From: Zhengitettix transpicula
Taxonomy: Eukaryota > Arthropoda > Insecta > Orthoptera > Tetrigidae
Assembly: GCA_037074705.1 (NCBI GenBank)
Contig: CM073592.1
Span: forward strand, 28,120,629 to 28,184,628
Length of the DNA stretch: 64,000 nt
Reading direction: 5' to 3'
Shown here: positions 21,078 through 33,919 of the stretch, in pieces
Layout: the number at the start of each line of letters is the position of its first letter
Position numbering within the stretch: the first letter of the stretch is position 1
The notes under the pieces: model-generated
Databases searched by the model: none
What the model was told of the DNA's origin: nothing
The model's input: the letters and a program-made list of their open reading frames with translations, nothing else
Program-made: the position numbers and the translations under genes

Positions 21078-24000
21078 GAAGCTTTTTTAAGCTCTCGCGA
21101 AATACATTTTTGTATTGCATTTTTTAACCATTTTAGTATTTCTTTTTTGCACGTGGCCCTTGACAGGACATTACATTAACGAGATTATCTCTTCATATTT
21201 TATTTTGTACATCTTCAAGGAATGATCCCTTCACTTTCTGTGTTTCTTCCATTACCAGTAAGTATTTCTTCAAAGTATATTTTCCACAAGAAGAAGACTT
21301 TTCTGCTGTTACAGAAATACTTGGCTTAAGAGTCAAAACCTATTTTATTGGCCCGAAGTACTACATTTGTGATAAACTAACAGCAGAGCTCCACTTTTTT
21401 TTTACTTTACGGAGGAACCTTATGCGTTTCCAGAACTTCTAAGATAAACCGATGACTTATTCCAGATTCACAGAGATCAAATACACAACGACGAATAGCA
21501 CACGTCGTTTGTTGTACGTAGAACAAAGAAATATCTTTAATTACCCTAAAAATTTCTATACGAAAGATATATTTATCTTGGGAACTACGGTGCCTTGAAA
21601 AATTGTAGAGAAACTTTTTTTTGTTACAATTTGATATCTCTTTTTGAAGAATACAAATACTGTCATTTATATAAATCGCTAACTTTTCTGTGGAAGGACT
21701 CCGAAGCAATAAAAATCCCCTGACGTGTTGTCCTCACCTGTCTTGTGGCGCCGCAATTCTAGCTATGCGATCGCCATATTTTTCCGAGCATTTATAGACC
21801 AATATAATTCTAGGCAACACTCACGAAACTCTGCTCGCATCAACGAGAGATGAGCTGTATAGTTTTACTACTGAAAATAGTGCGATTGTGGAGCAGTTTT
21901 TGTCTCGAGCTCTGAACATATTGCGCACTTATCCCCAAGATGGCGAGATCCCGAAGAGCCGCGCACACTTTTAGTCAACTACGTTAAAGAGAACAATAGC
22001 GAAGAAGTTAGATGTCTGTAAACAGACCGGGACAGGTGCTAAGGCCCACTCTTCTAATCTGAGATATCCAGAAACGTACCAAATACAAACGACGCGCTCC
22101 ACGCGGCCATTGTTACGTCTTCGCGAAACAGACACACTGCAGGCGAGACGGTAACAATGGCACTCGAGAAGATTGAAAGCTGGCGTTCGGAAGTGGAGGA
22201 TTAAAATTAACGCCTCTGCTGATCTCGAGGAAGGGAACCGTGAATTGATATGCGATCATGAAACTTTTCGGCAAATGAGAGTCGTCAACGTACAAGAACA
22301 AGTGTCTAGGTTTGGAAACAACTTCACTCGTAATATCAAGTCTTCAATTACATGATGCTTCACCGGATAGTTGGTTACCTGCGTTACCACAAACTCTATT
22401 TATAGTGACTAGGTTTTTCTCTACCAACAATATTTTCTCAAACAGGATTTTTTTATCTTAAAGAGATTCATGTTACCGCTGAATCCTGCTAAAAGGTGAA
22501 CGCATGAGCACATTCTTGACGACCCTGAATTTTAGGTACTATTTTCTGCCTGAATTTTGCTTACTGTGCGTCCTGACAGCTGTATCCTGTAAGGGCAACG
22601 GTCCAGTGCTGAACTCCGATGCAGTTTGTAAGCTTCTGGGTATTTCGGAACATACATCATTAGTGATCCTGTTCAGTCGCGAAGGAATGGTATATAATTG
22701 AGAAAAAATACCTTGGAGGATGTACGCTGACCTTGTCGTTCATCAGGATTAATTGCTTCAAATTACAGCACTAGCTTTTCAAAGTGATCCACTTCTGTCA
22801 CGGCTATCGGAGGAGTTAACATCCTTCTACTACATAGAAGCAATACGAATTACTTTTTTTATTATATCGTTTTTCACTTCTTTCGTTGTGTCTGATGGAC
22901 AGTCTGCACATATCAATAATTAGCCAAGCTGTCTTGGACAATGTACGGGTTTACGTGTCGCGGAGTTAATCCCTTCGTATCTCTGACCGCTCCTCCTATT
23001 GCACGAGGTCCAACGATTGGTAATTAATAATTCCATCCGCATCAAGTGAAAGATACGCGTTTCGGCAAACTGAAAGGCGGCTATGCATAATTCCGACGGA
23101 GTCAGGCGGCAGGTGGAAATGGCGGGATCGCGTTTTGCAGACACGTTCAGCCAGGCGTGTGGTTTATCGAACATTCCAGTGGGCCGTACGCAGGCGATCC
23201 TTGATTGGATTATTCCGTGCATACACACGGGATTCAGCACACAAGCTTATCGCTCACCATTACTGCCTTGCACACGCTCGTCTACGCGCCTGCCCGCAGC
23301 AAACTGTCATAGTTTGTGTAATAAGTAGGGACTGTCCCTCGCCCACTGGCTGCTGTTTAATTAATTAAGTTTGACATCGTCGCGAGGGTGAGGCGAGGGC
23401 TTCTAATAATGTTACTGAGACATAAATTAATACTTACGAGACCCGTCGTTGCTTATAATCATAATGACAGACACGTCCATTTCCTTTAACTACTCTTCAA
23501 TGTCTTCATCATCGTATTATTCATTCTTTTAAACAGAAATTTCCTCAATATTTTTCACAGACATATTTTGTCAATATTGTTTAAATAATAGAGAATACGA
23601 AACAATGATAAACATGCCATCATTTAACAAATAGATAATTAAGTAGCCAAGAAACAGACAAAATTAAGTGATAAAATATCTACCACAAAATGTCTCTGAA
23701 AATCTTGTTGCTTAAGGTTTTTTTTAACACCTGTTGATTGGGCAATATATTTTATCGCTTAATTTTGTCTGTTTACTTTCTACATCATCTATTAGTTAAT
23801 ATCAATCTAACATATAGTCACTTATATCTGAAACACGACGTTAACCAAACTACCTTATTGTTAAGAAGAAGAATAACTATGTAGTGTGGCAACTCTCCTC
23901 TTATAGCTTAAAGAGGAGTCTGTATGAAGGACCGATGTGATCTTCAAACTTATAGTTTTCGTAGTATCTGATTCACACATTAACTGTCTTCAACTTCTTC

Positions 24001-24439
24001 TGACTATAGTAGTCTTATTTGTCGTAAATGACCTTATTGTATGTTTTCGCTACGGCTTTCAGTTTAGCAAACTACATTAATTTTGTGCATATTTACGGAA
24101 GTTATCGTTCAGAAGTTAATGAGTTGATATTTTCATTAAAAAAAGGTAATCTGACTATTGTAACTGATGTAAGTCATCTGAAAAGGCGTGCTCCTGATTA
24201 ATTTTAATTACTTCAAGTAATACCATACTTTTGGATGTATATTTGATTTCCAGGCTGAGAGAAATTACCAGGATGTAGTGTTCATAGACCTAACTTCTCG
24301 AAGTGTATTTGTAAATATCAAACTTTTGTCATAGAACGTTTAGTTATACGTATTGTATTAACTGTACTTTTTTTTATTAAATAAAAGTTGTCCTTCATTG
24401 GGAATAAGGTAACAAATTTGCAGTTGTATCACTTAGCAG
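21078..24439. other. Mostly single-copy-looking DNA with a base-balanced island at about 22920-23400
   Basis: The island contains minus 106-codon and plus 81- and 77-codon frames that overlap, and ends near TTAATTAATTAAG, which resembles homeodomain-type sites. A 100-codon minus frame at 21407-21709 has no recognised domain. A small inverted repeat at 23652-23774 is listed separately. Confidence 0.4.
23652..23774. repeat. Small inverted repeat (MITE-like)
   Basis: A 28-bp arm at 23652-23679 starting AAACAGACAAAATTAAGTG is inverted at 23747-23774 with one mismatch. The arm resembles the arms at 43833-43994 (CAGACAAATTGAGTGATA), so the two are probably one MITE family. Confidence 0.7.
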
Positions 24440-24603
24440 AGCCGGGTAGGATCCTTAAAATATAGCCCGGGGGTCCTAGTTAACCCTTGGCTACCTTCCT
24501 CTACACTTCCGCATCCCCCCTTTCAAATCCCTTCCTATGCTATTAAAGGGGAGTTGCCCAATGTGGATCACCCTCATGTAGCCTGTTGTCCTAAAAAAAA
24601 AAA
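24440..24603 (+). mobile_element. 5'-truncated SINE-like copy
   Basis: Starts at GCCGGGTAGGATCC and runs to GTTGTCCT plus about eleven A. Only the 3' third of the repeat is present; the truncation point is within a few bases of that of the nested copy at 3065. Confidence 0.9.
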
Positions 24604-24629
24604 GATTCCACCACTGTCATTTTCCGATA

Positions 24630-25397
24630 TCTTCTGTATAATAAAAAGCGTGTACGTTTTTATGTATTTACGTTAATTTCTATACAAAATTAAACACGTG
24701 AACAGATTGCAACGAAAAATGGTACATACATTCTTAAAAACACGAGAAACGGCACTGTAGAGGTTAGAAACCCCAAGCATAAAGGTAGAAAGATTTATAA
24801 TTGACAAATGTGATCATTTTGTGTTAAATTACTGCGCGCCAAGAACCCATGACGTCACACGAGAGAGAAAGGCGTTACTACGCGACGAACAAAGGACATA
24901 GTTCCTGTTTCCGTAATGAAAAATAGCAGAAATACTTTCATTGAATACAATGTAAAATTTTATTCAGAAATACTCCATAGAATGATAATAAAAGAACAAT
25001 ACAAAATGTTTTAAGATCTTTGCGGAAAATCTAAGTTAATTTTCGCGCTATATTAGTGACTCCAATATGGCGACTATTTGTTTACATTGTGAATGTAACT
25101 AAGAATTTCTTCAATTTTATCTTTCGTAACGTCAGAAGACTGAGGGACAATTGTATCCTGCAATACGCAAGGAGTTATTTAAGTATTCTAATAGACATGT
25201 TTATTGGGTTTGATGCAATAAAATACAGTGTATTTTGTAACTGTTCAATTAATGCACTATCGGTCGAAAGTGTGTTCGGAACTAGGAACAGTTAAATTTT
25301 GGAAAAAGTCACTTCTTGACTAAAGATTAATATAGAATTAGATACTTTTTCGGGTTTATATGAATAAGTACACGGGCAACGCCGGGCACCCAGCTAG
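24630..25397 (+). mobile_element. Helitron-like family A copy A4
   Basis: Starts TCTTCTGTATAATAAAAAG after an A (24629) and ends CAACGCCGGGCACCCAGCTAG before a T (25398). The 79-codon frame at 25056-25295 has no domain. The interior is colinear with copy A6. Confidence 0.88.
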
Positions 25398-26023
25398 TTC
25401 ATAATAAGTTCATGACATTTAATTCATCCGTCTATAATTCGAAAATTCTACTAGATAAGGAAGATGTATGCTTTCGAAAGAAATTAACACCACAATTCTT
25501 TAACAATGGTAGAATACAACTTGATGTTTTGGCAAGCATATTTTGAACGTCTTGAGTGTGACAACGCGTTGTGACAGCGCCGCTTCTCCTGAGGTTGTGT
25601 GATAACGACCAACCAACGACAGAACCGATTAAAATCTCATTACAGTCTGCCAAGCACGGGTCTGCTATAGCCTTGATAATAACTACATTATCGCTAATAC
25701 TTCACGTAGCGAGGCTATTATTATATCTAGAATTGATTAATGCATCTATAGGCGACAGATTATAATTTCTAATCTTTTTAGGAGAGACGTACAATGAAAA
25801 TACAAGTACTTTATATGTATAAATAATTCAGTTTTCTTTTCACCTCGGTTTTAGCCTGGAGATTACAAACCGTTAATCATGGTTATTGATGTAATAAAAT
25901 GAAGAAACCATCATTTGTAGTTATCAGTGTTTTTTTTCACGTATTCCCTTGGGTCCGTTTCCCTTGCATTACTAGAATTATCTACCTTGGAATTCTCAAT
26001 GACTGTTTCGGTTCCTGCTACAT
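25398..26023. other. Unassigned spacer
   Basis: Overlapping frames of 73 (minus) and 64 codons (plus) near 25432-25765, no domain recognised. Confidence 0.4.
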
Positions 26024-26738
26024 TCGAAAAAGTATTTAATTGATTACTTAAATATATTCCTTGAGTATTTCAGGATATAATCGTCACTCAGTCTTCATAC
26101 TTTACGAAATATTACATTGATGAAATTGTTAGCTAGACTCACAACTAATACAGTGCGAAAATTAACTTACATTTTCCCCAAGGATGGTAAAGTAATTCGT
26201 ATTCTTCTTTATTACCATTCGATGGAGTATTGCTGTATAAAATTATACTTTTTATTTAAAGAAAATATTTCTGTTTCATTTAATTCCTAATAAAGGAGAT
26301 ATTTCCTTTGTTCGTTGCGTAGTAACTTCTCTCTCTCGCGTGACGTCATTGTCTCTTGGCGCGCAGTAATTTAATATTTAATGATCACGGTTTTTAATTA
26401 TAATTCTTTCCACATGTATACTTTATATTAAATAAAAATATTTTTGCTTTATTTCATTACGAAATACACAACTATATTTTTATGATGTGTCAATGTTTTG
26501 CCAATGACGTCACCGTCTCTTGGCGCGCAGTAATTTAACACTAATTCGTAACTTATTTCAATTATAATTATTTCCACGTTTATTCTAGGGGTTTCTCACC
26601 CCCACAGTACCGGTTCTCGATTTTGGCAGAATACGTATACCAATTTTTGTTGCATTCTGTCCACGCGATAAAATTTGTATAAAGAACAACGTAAATACAT
26701 ACATACATACAAATATACATCCTTTTTTATTATATAGA
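26024..26738 (-). mobile_element. Mosaic Helitron-like family A copy A5, 3' end missing
   Basis: On the minus strand it starts TCTATATAATAAAAAAGG, with T (26739) on the plus-strand side, but lacks the GC-rich 3' hairpin and CTAG end. From 26024 to about 26419 it matches copy A3. At CACATGTAT it switches to a segment matching the 5' part of copy A8, so two family A segments are joined in one element. Copy A7 has the same join. Confidence 0.85.
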
Positions 26739-28753
26739 TACTCCATTATATTTTATTAGTAATCATATTCTGGGATTAAATTTTGTTGGAAATTCAGAAT
26801 TGATCAGGTTTTCTGTTCAGAGGAAATTTTCTGAACGGATGATGGTTTCAGAGAGAAATGAATTTTTTTTAAATAAAATTATCAGGTGACCAGTAAATTC
26901 TCAGTTCCTCAGTTACAGAACAGATAAAACCAGAGACACGGTAAGGAAGTGCAATCAAAGATATTTCTTAAATTCTAACGTAAATTTTTGTCTTTATTCC
27001 GCAATTATTCAGACACTACACCGTGTCCGTTGGTAGAGTTGTTGGAACAGGCTGTTGTATAAACTATTTTAAAAAAGAAGTGAAAGAGGAAACAGATGAT
27101 ATTGTGATCCGGCCAACGGAAGCAAAGGTGCAGCTGGTCTCCCTCCACTTATAGCAGGCCACACCCCTATTCGACGGGGTCTCTGATTCCTTATTCTGCA
27201 GTCCTCTTGTTGTGTTAGCAAAGACATTGCAAGAGCGCTGTTAATTTTAAATTCGTACCTTCTTCGTCTAAATAATTGTCGTTTCTTGGTCTTTTAGCTG
27301 TGGTCGGCCGGGCTAAAGTGAATGATTTATTAGACATAGACAACAGGTGATTTACCTGATTACGTAGAACACTAGAAATTTCAAATGGTAGTGGCCAGAA
27401 TACATTTCGTGAAGAAGAAAAAAATGACTGAGCATAGGATCATCAGCGACAAAAGTGCTAGACGGGGCTGAAGTATTAAAAAGAGATGGAATGGATCCGA
27501 TGCGAAGAAGTCTCGAGGTATAGGAGTCGGTTGTTTATAAGTTCGATGACATTGCTAGTGAAGTGCAGAAAATATGCATTAAAACAAGTTAGGATCTGCA
27601 CCATGGTAAATAGCTGAAGTACTCCTGTTCCCATGTACATGGCATGGAGGAGCTTAGCGCGGTGTGTTACAAGTTGCACCTTAATTAAACTACGGTCATT
27701 ATGTTATGGGTGTCATGTGCACAGAGAGTCGGCTTCTGAATGTCTCTATGCCCAAGGACATAATTGTACACAGTGCAAACAGTGGAAGTGCTACGTTATC
27801 CAGGATAACAATAATCCAAGGGTAGCCATCAACTTTCCTAGGCTGTATTTTTTTTTAAAAAATATTTATCATGTACGTCACTTTGATGCCTTATATCATA
27901 TCTTTGAAAAAAAATTATTTGTGAAAGATACAATTTAATTACAATTTTATTTACATAGATTAAGTTGGCGTGAAATGTATTTAACATTTATTTATCTTGT
28001 TTCAGGTAAGAACTTTTTACTTTCCTGTATTTTCGTAAGTAGTTTACAAACATTAATTTCTCATATATAAGGTCAGGTTACAGTAAAACACTGTAAATTA
28101 ATAATGTTTTGTCTTATTTCAGACTAGTAATCTATTAATAAAATTATAGTGTTATATTTATTAGATTAATAAGGAAAATAATTGACTTCAGTAGCAAGTC
28201 AAGCGAACGCTAATCGAAGTACAAACGTAAATTTGTGATTTGTTGTTCGTGTAAACAGAGATTTCTAAATTATTATATTACCGCTGTCGCATTTCTCTGT
28301 GGAAAATCATAGCAGTATCGTGAAAGGGAGCAAAAGGCAGAGATGCTAGACCGACCTCCAACAAAGATGATGTAAAGTGTGAAAGTAGCAATGCCACATG
28401 TGAATTCGACTGCGTATGAAATGCAACATCCCGCGCCCTTTGATCACAAAGTATACGCGGTCAACCACCAACCAGTCTGCCATAGGATTATTAAGCACGG
28501 TAATTATGGTCCACGTATAGTATTTCACATATTAAAAATTAATGACCTGAAATATAAATATATTTTTTTGGAAAACATTTGATTACATGTATTGACATTT
28601 TGAACCCAAAAGGATTTTTAATAAGTCTCAATAATAAAATAATGTATACAATTTTATTTGAATTTTTAAAGTTAATTTTGAATATTCAAAAACCTTTCGA
28701 CAATTCAAACAGCAATTTAACAGAAAAATGTAAGTATTAAAATGTCTGCCATT
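26739..28753. other. Single-copy-looking DNA
   Basis: Contains a short open frame after a pyrimidine tract and CAG at about 27011-27151 (see findings), a 101-codon plus frame at 27633-27938 and overlapping 60-67-codon frames at 28346-28582. No domain recognised. Confidence 0.35.
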
Positions 28754-28887
28754 AAACCATAGCCCGGGGACCCTTGGCTACCTTCCTCTACCCTTCCGCA
28801 TCCCCCATTTCAAATCCCTTCTTATGCTATTAAAGGGGAGTTGCCCAATGTGGATTTCCCTCATGTAGCCTGTTGTCCTAAAAAAAA
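28754..28887 (+). mobile_element. 5'-truncated SINE-like copy
   Basis: From AACCATAGCCCGGGGACCC to TGTTGTCCT plus A tail. Its A tail is the insertion site of the next copy. Confidence 0.88.
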
Positions 28888-28897
28888 TTATTATCAA

Positions 28898-29457
28898 GAG
28901 GCCTGCGAGGGCTATTCTCTCGCAGAAAATACCTGCGAGGAATGTTCTCTCGCAGGTCGAACCTTTTAGGAGGGATACGAAGGGGCTACCTTTGGGGATG
29001 CCTTTTCCTCTCCATTTTTGAACTAAGGATCCCTACAAGCCGAGGCACATCGGCCTGTTCTGAGAGGTGTATGTTCCGGGGTCGAAGACCTTGGGCATAC
29101 GGTAAGAGTTGTCCGCTATTCCCATTGGAATTGTCGGCCAGCTGCCTCCTAAACTGGACGAGGCACGGAGAAGGGAATGATGCGTCCCCACAGCAAACTT
29201 CTCTCCCGCTATCGGAAGGGCGTGGGACAAGTACACAATGCCCGACCTACCCGATGCAGGTTTTCCTAGGGTTTTCCCTGCATTTCTTTAGGCGAATGCC
29301 GGGTAGGATCCTTAAAATATAGCCCGGGGGCCCTAGTTAAACCTTGGCTACCTTCCTGTACCCTTCCACACCCCTCCCCTTTCAAATCCCTTCCTAAGCT
29401 ATTAAAGGGGAGTTGCCCAATGTGGATCACCCTCATGTAGCCTGTTGCCGTAAAAAC
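28898..29457 (+). mobile_element. Full-length SINE-like copy with target duplication
   Basis: Flanked by AAATTATTATCAA at 28885-28897 and 29458-29470, a perfect 13-bp duplication that fixes both ends. The 5' end is GAGGCCTGCGAGGGC, with two hairpin units (CTGCGAGG to CTCTCGCAGG); the 3' end is GTTGCCGTAAAAAC. The 126-codon plus frame at 28942-29322 and its antisense counterpart lie entirely inside the repeat. Total about 560 bp. Confidence 0.92.
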
Positions 29458-29470
29458 AAATTATTATCAA

Positions 29471-30028
29471 AATTTTATCATCAGACTTTTCAAAATAGAC
29501 TTTTTTATAATCTTAGAGACTCAAAATACCAATATATGAAAACATATTAATTTAGATTATTCGCAATAAAAAAATATATGCGATTACATTTTTTTAGTAC
29601 AAATCCAACTTTATCAGAATTATCTACATATATACGATGCTTTCTGTGAATTAATTAAATATTAAAGGCGTATGAGTATTTTAAAACAATCTACACCATC
29701 TTATATGAATGAATGTTATAATTATTTTTAATTGTAAGAATGTGAATAATTCTCTCTGAAAATTGTGCATGTGACAAAAAATAAAAATTATTTTGTTATA
29801 TAAATGTGGAAATACTTTTACAGATGATAATACCGTAGTTGTGACGCGCAAGATAGGAAATTATAATTTACTTTTTTAAGACCAAAGAAAAAATTATTTT
29901 ATTGAACTAATCTCCTCCTCGAGAAATTCGACATGTTTTATTCACAAATACGGAAATAATAAAGTTATAAAGCACAAGGGTATAAATTATGAAAATATTA
30001 AGTAGCGATAGTATATAATATATGAATA
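29471..30028. other. A+T-rich spacer
   Basis: No repeat or coding signal seen. Confidence 0.5.
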
Positions 30029-30782
30029 TCTATATAATAAAAAAGGATGTATATTTGTTTGTATGTATGTTATTTACGTTAATCTTTATATAAATATTAT
30101 GTAAATGCGTGGACAGAGTGCAACAAAAATTGGTACACATATTCTTCAAACCGCTAGGAACTGCACTGTGGGGGTGAGAAACCCATTGCATAAAAGTGGA
30201 AAGAATTATAATTTAAAAACGTGATAAATTTGTGTTAAATTCCTGCGCGCCAAGGGACCGTGACGAGAGAGACGTTACTACGCGACGAACAAAGGAAATA
30301 TTTCCTATTTCCGTAATGAAATATAGCAGAAATATTTCCATAAAATTATATCCGGTAATACTCCATCGAATGATATAAAAAACAATACGAAATTATTTAC
30401 GATCCTTGCGGAAAATTTAAGGTAATTTATGTGCCATGTTAGTGACTTCAATATGGCGACCTTTTGTTTACATCGTGAATCTAGCTAACGATTTCATCAA
30501 TTTAATATTTCTGAATATGTCTGAAGACTGCGGGACAATTATAACCTGCAACACTCAAAAGGAGTATATTTAAGAAGAAATTCCGCGGCATGTTGGTTGG
30601 GATTGATGTAATAAAATTCAATGTATTTTATAACTGTTCAATTAATGCACTATGGGTATGTACGGAACTAGGAACAGTTAGATTTAGGTTAAATGACTTC
30701 TTTACTAAAGATTAATATAGAATTAAATACTTTTCCGGGTTTTTATAAATAAGTACACGGGCAACGTCGGGCACTCAGCTAG
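30029..30782 (+). mobile_element. Helitron-like family A copy A6
   Basis: Starts TCTATATAATAAAAAAGG after A (30028) and ends CAACGTCGGGCACTCAGCTAG before T (30783). Both ends are intact with no target duplication. No coding region. Confidence 0.9.
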
Positions 30783-31515
30783 TATTAAAATAAAATACAA
30801 AAACAATAAAATTAAATGTAAATCAGGAGGAGATTTTTATTCGAAAGGAAACAAGCCTGGATTAAGTCTCAGTCTATTTCTCGACTCTGTGTAGCGAGAT
30901 GTGATGAAGTGAGTCTTCCCTTTGACAGGATGAAGACTTGGTTCCACCTTATTCTTCGGCCCCATCGACTAAAATATATTCGGTCACATAACATCTCAGG
31001 CGGCGCTTCAGATATGGAAATCGGAAAACGACGTTACGGAGCCAAGTCCATTGCCGCCGAAACAAGTAACTGGGGAGCTGCAAAGCAAAAGATTCGCGAG
31101 GCCAGTATTTCACACAAACACTGGGGGTCGAGGCCGTTGTCGATATATTGTTTATATTGCCATTGATATATTCACCCTTATCCTACTTGTATTTAACTCC
31201 AAGTCCGCAAATATCGCGCATTTATGTTAAATATCACGTTTCTCTTCTTCTCAATTATATGAATATATTGAATTGTCGTTGGAATTGACTTGTAAAAAAT
31301 TGAAAATAACGGAATTAAATAGTAAATTTAATTTTCAAGACGAATAATATTTTTTTCGCCAAAAAGTGGATCACTTACTCCAGTACTATTTCTCGTAATT
31401 CTGTATTGAAACATTTGTCAACTTGCAGAAATTTTAAATACCGTATATCATCGTTAGAAAGGTATTTTCGTTAAGTATTAGTTTTTTTTAAAAAAAAATT
31501 GTTCTAATTTAGGAG
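30783..31515. other. Unassigned spacer
   Basis: A base-balanced patch at 30909-31166 has an 85-codon plus frame without a known domain; the remainder is A+T-rich. Confidence 0.4.
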
Positions 31516-32062
31516 TTTTTTTTTTTAGGCCAACAGGCTACATGAGGGTGATCCACATTGGGCAACTCCCCTTTAATAGCATAGAAATGCGGAAGGGTAG
31601 ACGAAGGTAGCCAAGGGTTAACTAGGGCCCCCGGGCTATATTTTAAGGATCCTACCCGGCATTCGCCTAAAGAAATGCAGGGAAAACCTTAGAAAAACCT
31701 GCATCGGGTAGGTCGGGCATTGGGTACTTGTCCCACGCCCTTCCGATAGCGGGAGATGAGTTTGCTGTGGGGACGCAGCATTCCCTTCTCCGTGCCTCGG
31801 CCAGTTTAGGAGGCAGCTGGCCGACTATTCCAATGGGAATAGCGAACAACTCTTACCGTATGCCCAAGGTCTGCGACCCCGGAACATACACCTCTGAAAA
31901 CAGGCCGAGGTGCCTCGGCTTGTGGGAACCTTAGTTCAAAATCGGAGAGGAAAAGGTATCCCCAAAGGTAACCCCTTCGTATCTCTCCTAAAAGGTTCGA
32001 CCTGCGAGAGAATATCCCTCCCAGGTTACCTGCGAGAGAATTTTCCCGCAGGTTTCCATCTC
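31516..32062 (-). mobile_element. SINE-like copy, subfamily 1, with 5' hairpin units
   Basis: Poly-T at 31516-31526, then the complement of the tail and the full body. The 5' region (about 31995-32050) holds two hairpin units built from CTGCGAGAGAA. A short deletion removes the CCTATGCTAT to CCTTTC part of the tail. Confidence 0.88.
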
Positions 32063-32067
32063 CTAAA

Positions 32068-32325
32068 AGTTTTTTTTTTTAGGGTAACAGGCTACATGAG
32101 GGTGATCCTCATTGGGCAACTCCCCTTTAATAGCAAAGGAAGGGATTCGAAAGGGGGGATGTGGAAGGGTAGAGGAAGGTAGCCAAGGGTTACTAGGGCC
32201 CCCGGGCTATGGTTTAAGGATCCTACCCGGCATTCGCCTAAAGAAATGCAGGGAAAACCCTAGAAAAACCTGCATAGGGATTTTTTTTTGTGCATCAGGT
32301 TGCATAGGGTAATATCCATTTTACT
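32068..32325 (-). mobile_element. Two further SINE-like 3' ends stacked in tandem
   Basis: 32068-32281 runs from a T run through the tail to CTAGAAAAACCTGCAT and stops. Immediately after, at 32283-32325, another T run leads into GCATCAGGTTGCATAGGGTA, a diverged piece of the same tail. With 31516-32062 this makes three same-strand copies in about 800 bp. Confidence 0.7.
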
Positions 32326-32974
32326 GTATACATATCTTGTTCTCTAAAATAATTGCGCGATTTCTTTATTAAATAAATGTTGATTCTAGCTCGTCATGGG
32401 AATGAAATAATTTTTTTTTCATGTATATCTATTTGCTATCCAATAAATGGCAAACACGTAAATCTTTCAGATTTGTTCTTATTTTAATGATATGCATCAT
32501 AAAAACTCGGAAACAGAATTATTTACCTTACAAAAGTTATTTAGTCTATTACGAAAAATAGATTTTATAGTCTCTAACTGTGCAATTTTTATGTAAATTT
32601 AAATATATAACCGTAACAATTATTTTTGGATACATTTAACGTTTATTCTTCATGCTAAATATAAACCAATAAATTTTTAAAGAGAGAATTCCCAATATTA
32701 TCATCGATGATTTCCCAATGAAAAGCAAAACTATGGTATTGTAGAAGATCGAGAACAAATTTACGAAAACCCTCTAAAATCAACTTCATTTTGTAGTTAC
32801 GAGTTTTATCGTGCTGCAAGAAAATAAATATATGCATGAAAAACAAAGAATTTTAGAAAACGAAGGTTTAACATGAATTATTATTTTCTGCTTTTTCTAC
32901 CAAAATACTATTTATGCGTTTAAGATACAGAAACCGTACTGTGCAGGATGTTATTCAAAATATTATATATAGGA
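32326..32974. other. A+T-rich spacer
   Basis: One 63-codon minus frame, no domain; nothing else seen. Confidence 0.5.
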
Positions 32975-33919
32975 GCTGGGTGCCCCCGATTTTTTCGTTA
33001 TTTTTACGTAACGCAACTCGACCCCTATCCCTAAATGTTTTATCGGCCGGTTGCATTGTTTGAAAATTTCTTCCCCCGCCCAACCCCGAGCAAAACCCAG
33101 TTTGTCGCAGTGAAACTAAGCGACATCCATAAACCCAGAATTGACTCGAATCTCTGTCTATTCGCGTTATTTTCATGTAACGCGTCACCGAACCCCACCT
33201 CTAAGCGTTCTCCCCTCCCATGCCCATAGGGGATGAAATTATACACAGAATATATTTAGAAATATATGAGTCTCATTGACCCCGCAAAATATTTATTCAA
33301 CGCAAATATTGACAGGTTAACATTTTGGAAAATTTTTAAACCCGCCCACGTCCGACTAATCCTGTCACCTCCGAACCACCTCCGCGCGCTACCCAGGTTG
33401 TCATATGTAAAATCAGTGACATCTATAACCTACACTTGTCTCGAATCTCGTGTTATTTTCTTGTAACTACCCTCCATCCCCACCCATACCCGTGCTCCCC
33501 TCCCACATCAAAACGGGTTGAAATTATACACAAACAAAGTCATAGAAATATTATCAATCTAATTAATTCTAAATATAATTATTAAAAGCAAATATCGTCC
33601 TCAATTGCATGGTTTAAAATTCCACCTCCGTCTGTACCGGTTCCTTGGGGTTAAACGGCCAGTTGAATGACATAATTACACTCAGAGCCTCCTATAAGCA
33701 TGTATTTGACTCCATTCTCGGTTGTACTTCCGTTATTTTCTTGAAACTGGTGAGCCTTGTAAAGCCAAGATGGCCGACAGGTATTTTGTATGATAATGTT
33801 CATTATGTTTCCTGTTATTGTTGCAGAATAATAATATAGATATAGGTGTAGATTTGTATAAGGAACATATACACAAACAAACATATATATACATACAAAC
33901 ACTCTGTTTTATTTATTAC
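32975..33919 (-). mobile_element. Helitron-like family B copy B2 with internal repeats
   Basis: Plus strand begins CTGGGTGCCC, so the terminal CTAG is lost, and ends after TGTAGATTTGTATAAGGAAC, a tract rich in TACA, and TTTTATTTATTACA. The interior is built from about three diverged units of roughly 290 bp, each with a TGACTCGAATCTC-like block (near 33141, 33437 and 33708) and an A-rich ATTATACACA block. Short frames here follow the repeat. Confidence 0.65.

Noticed and set aside
28942..29322. The longest frame in the window (126 codons, plus strand)
   Set aside because: It lies wholly inside a full-length SINE-like copy and is broken in the other copies.
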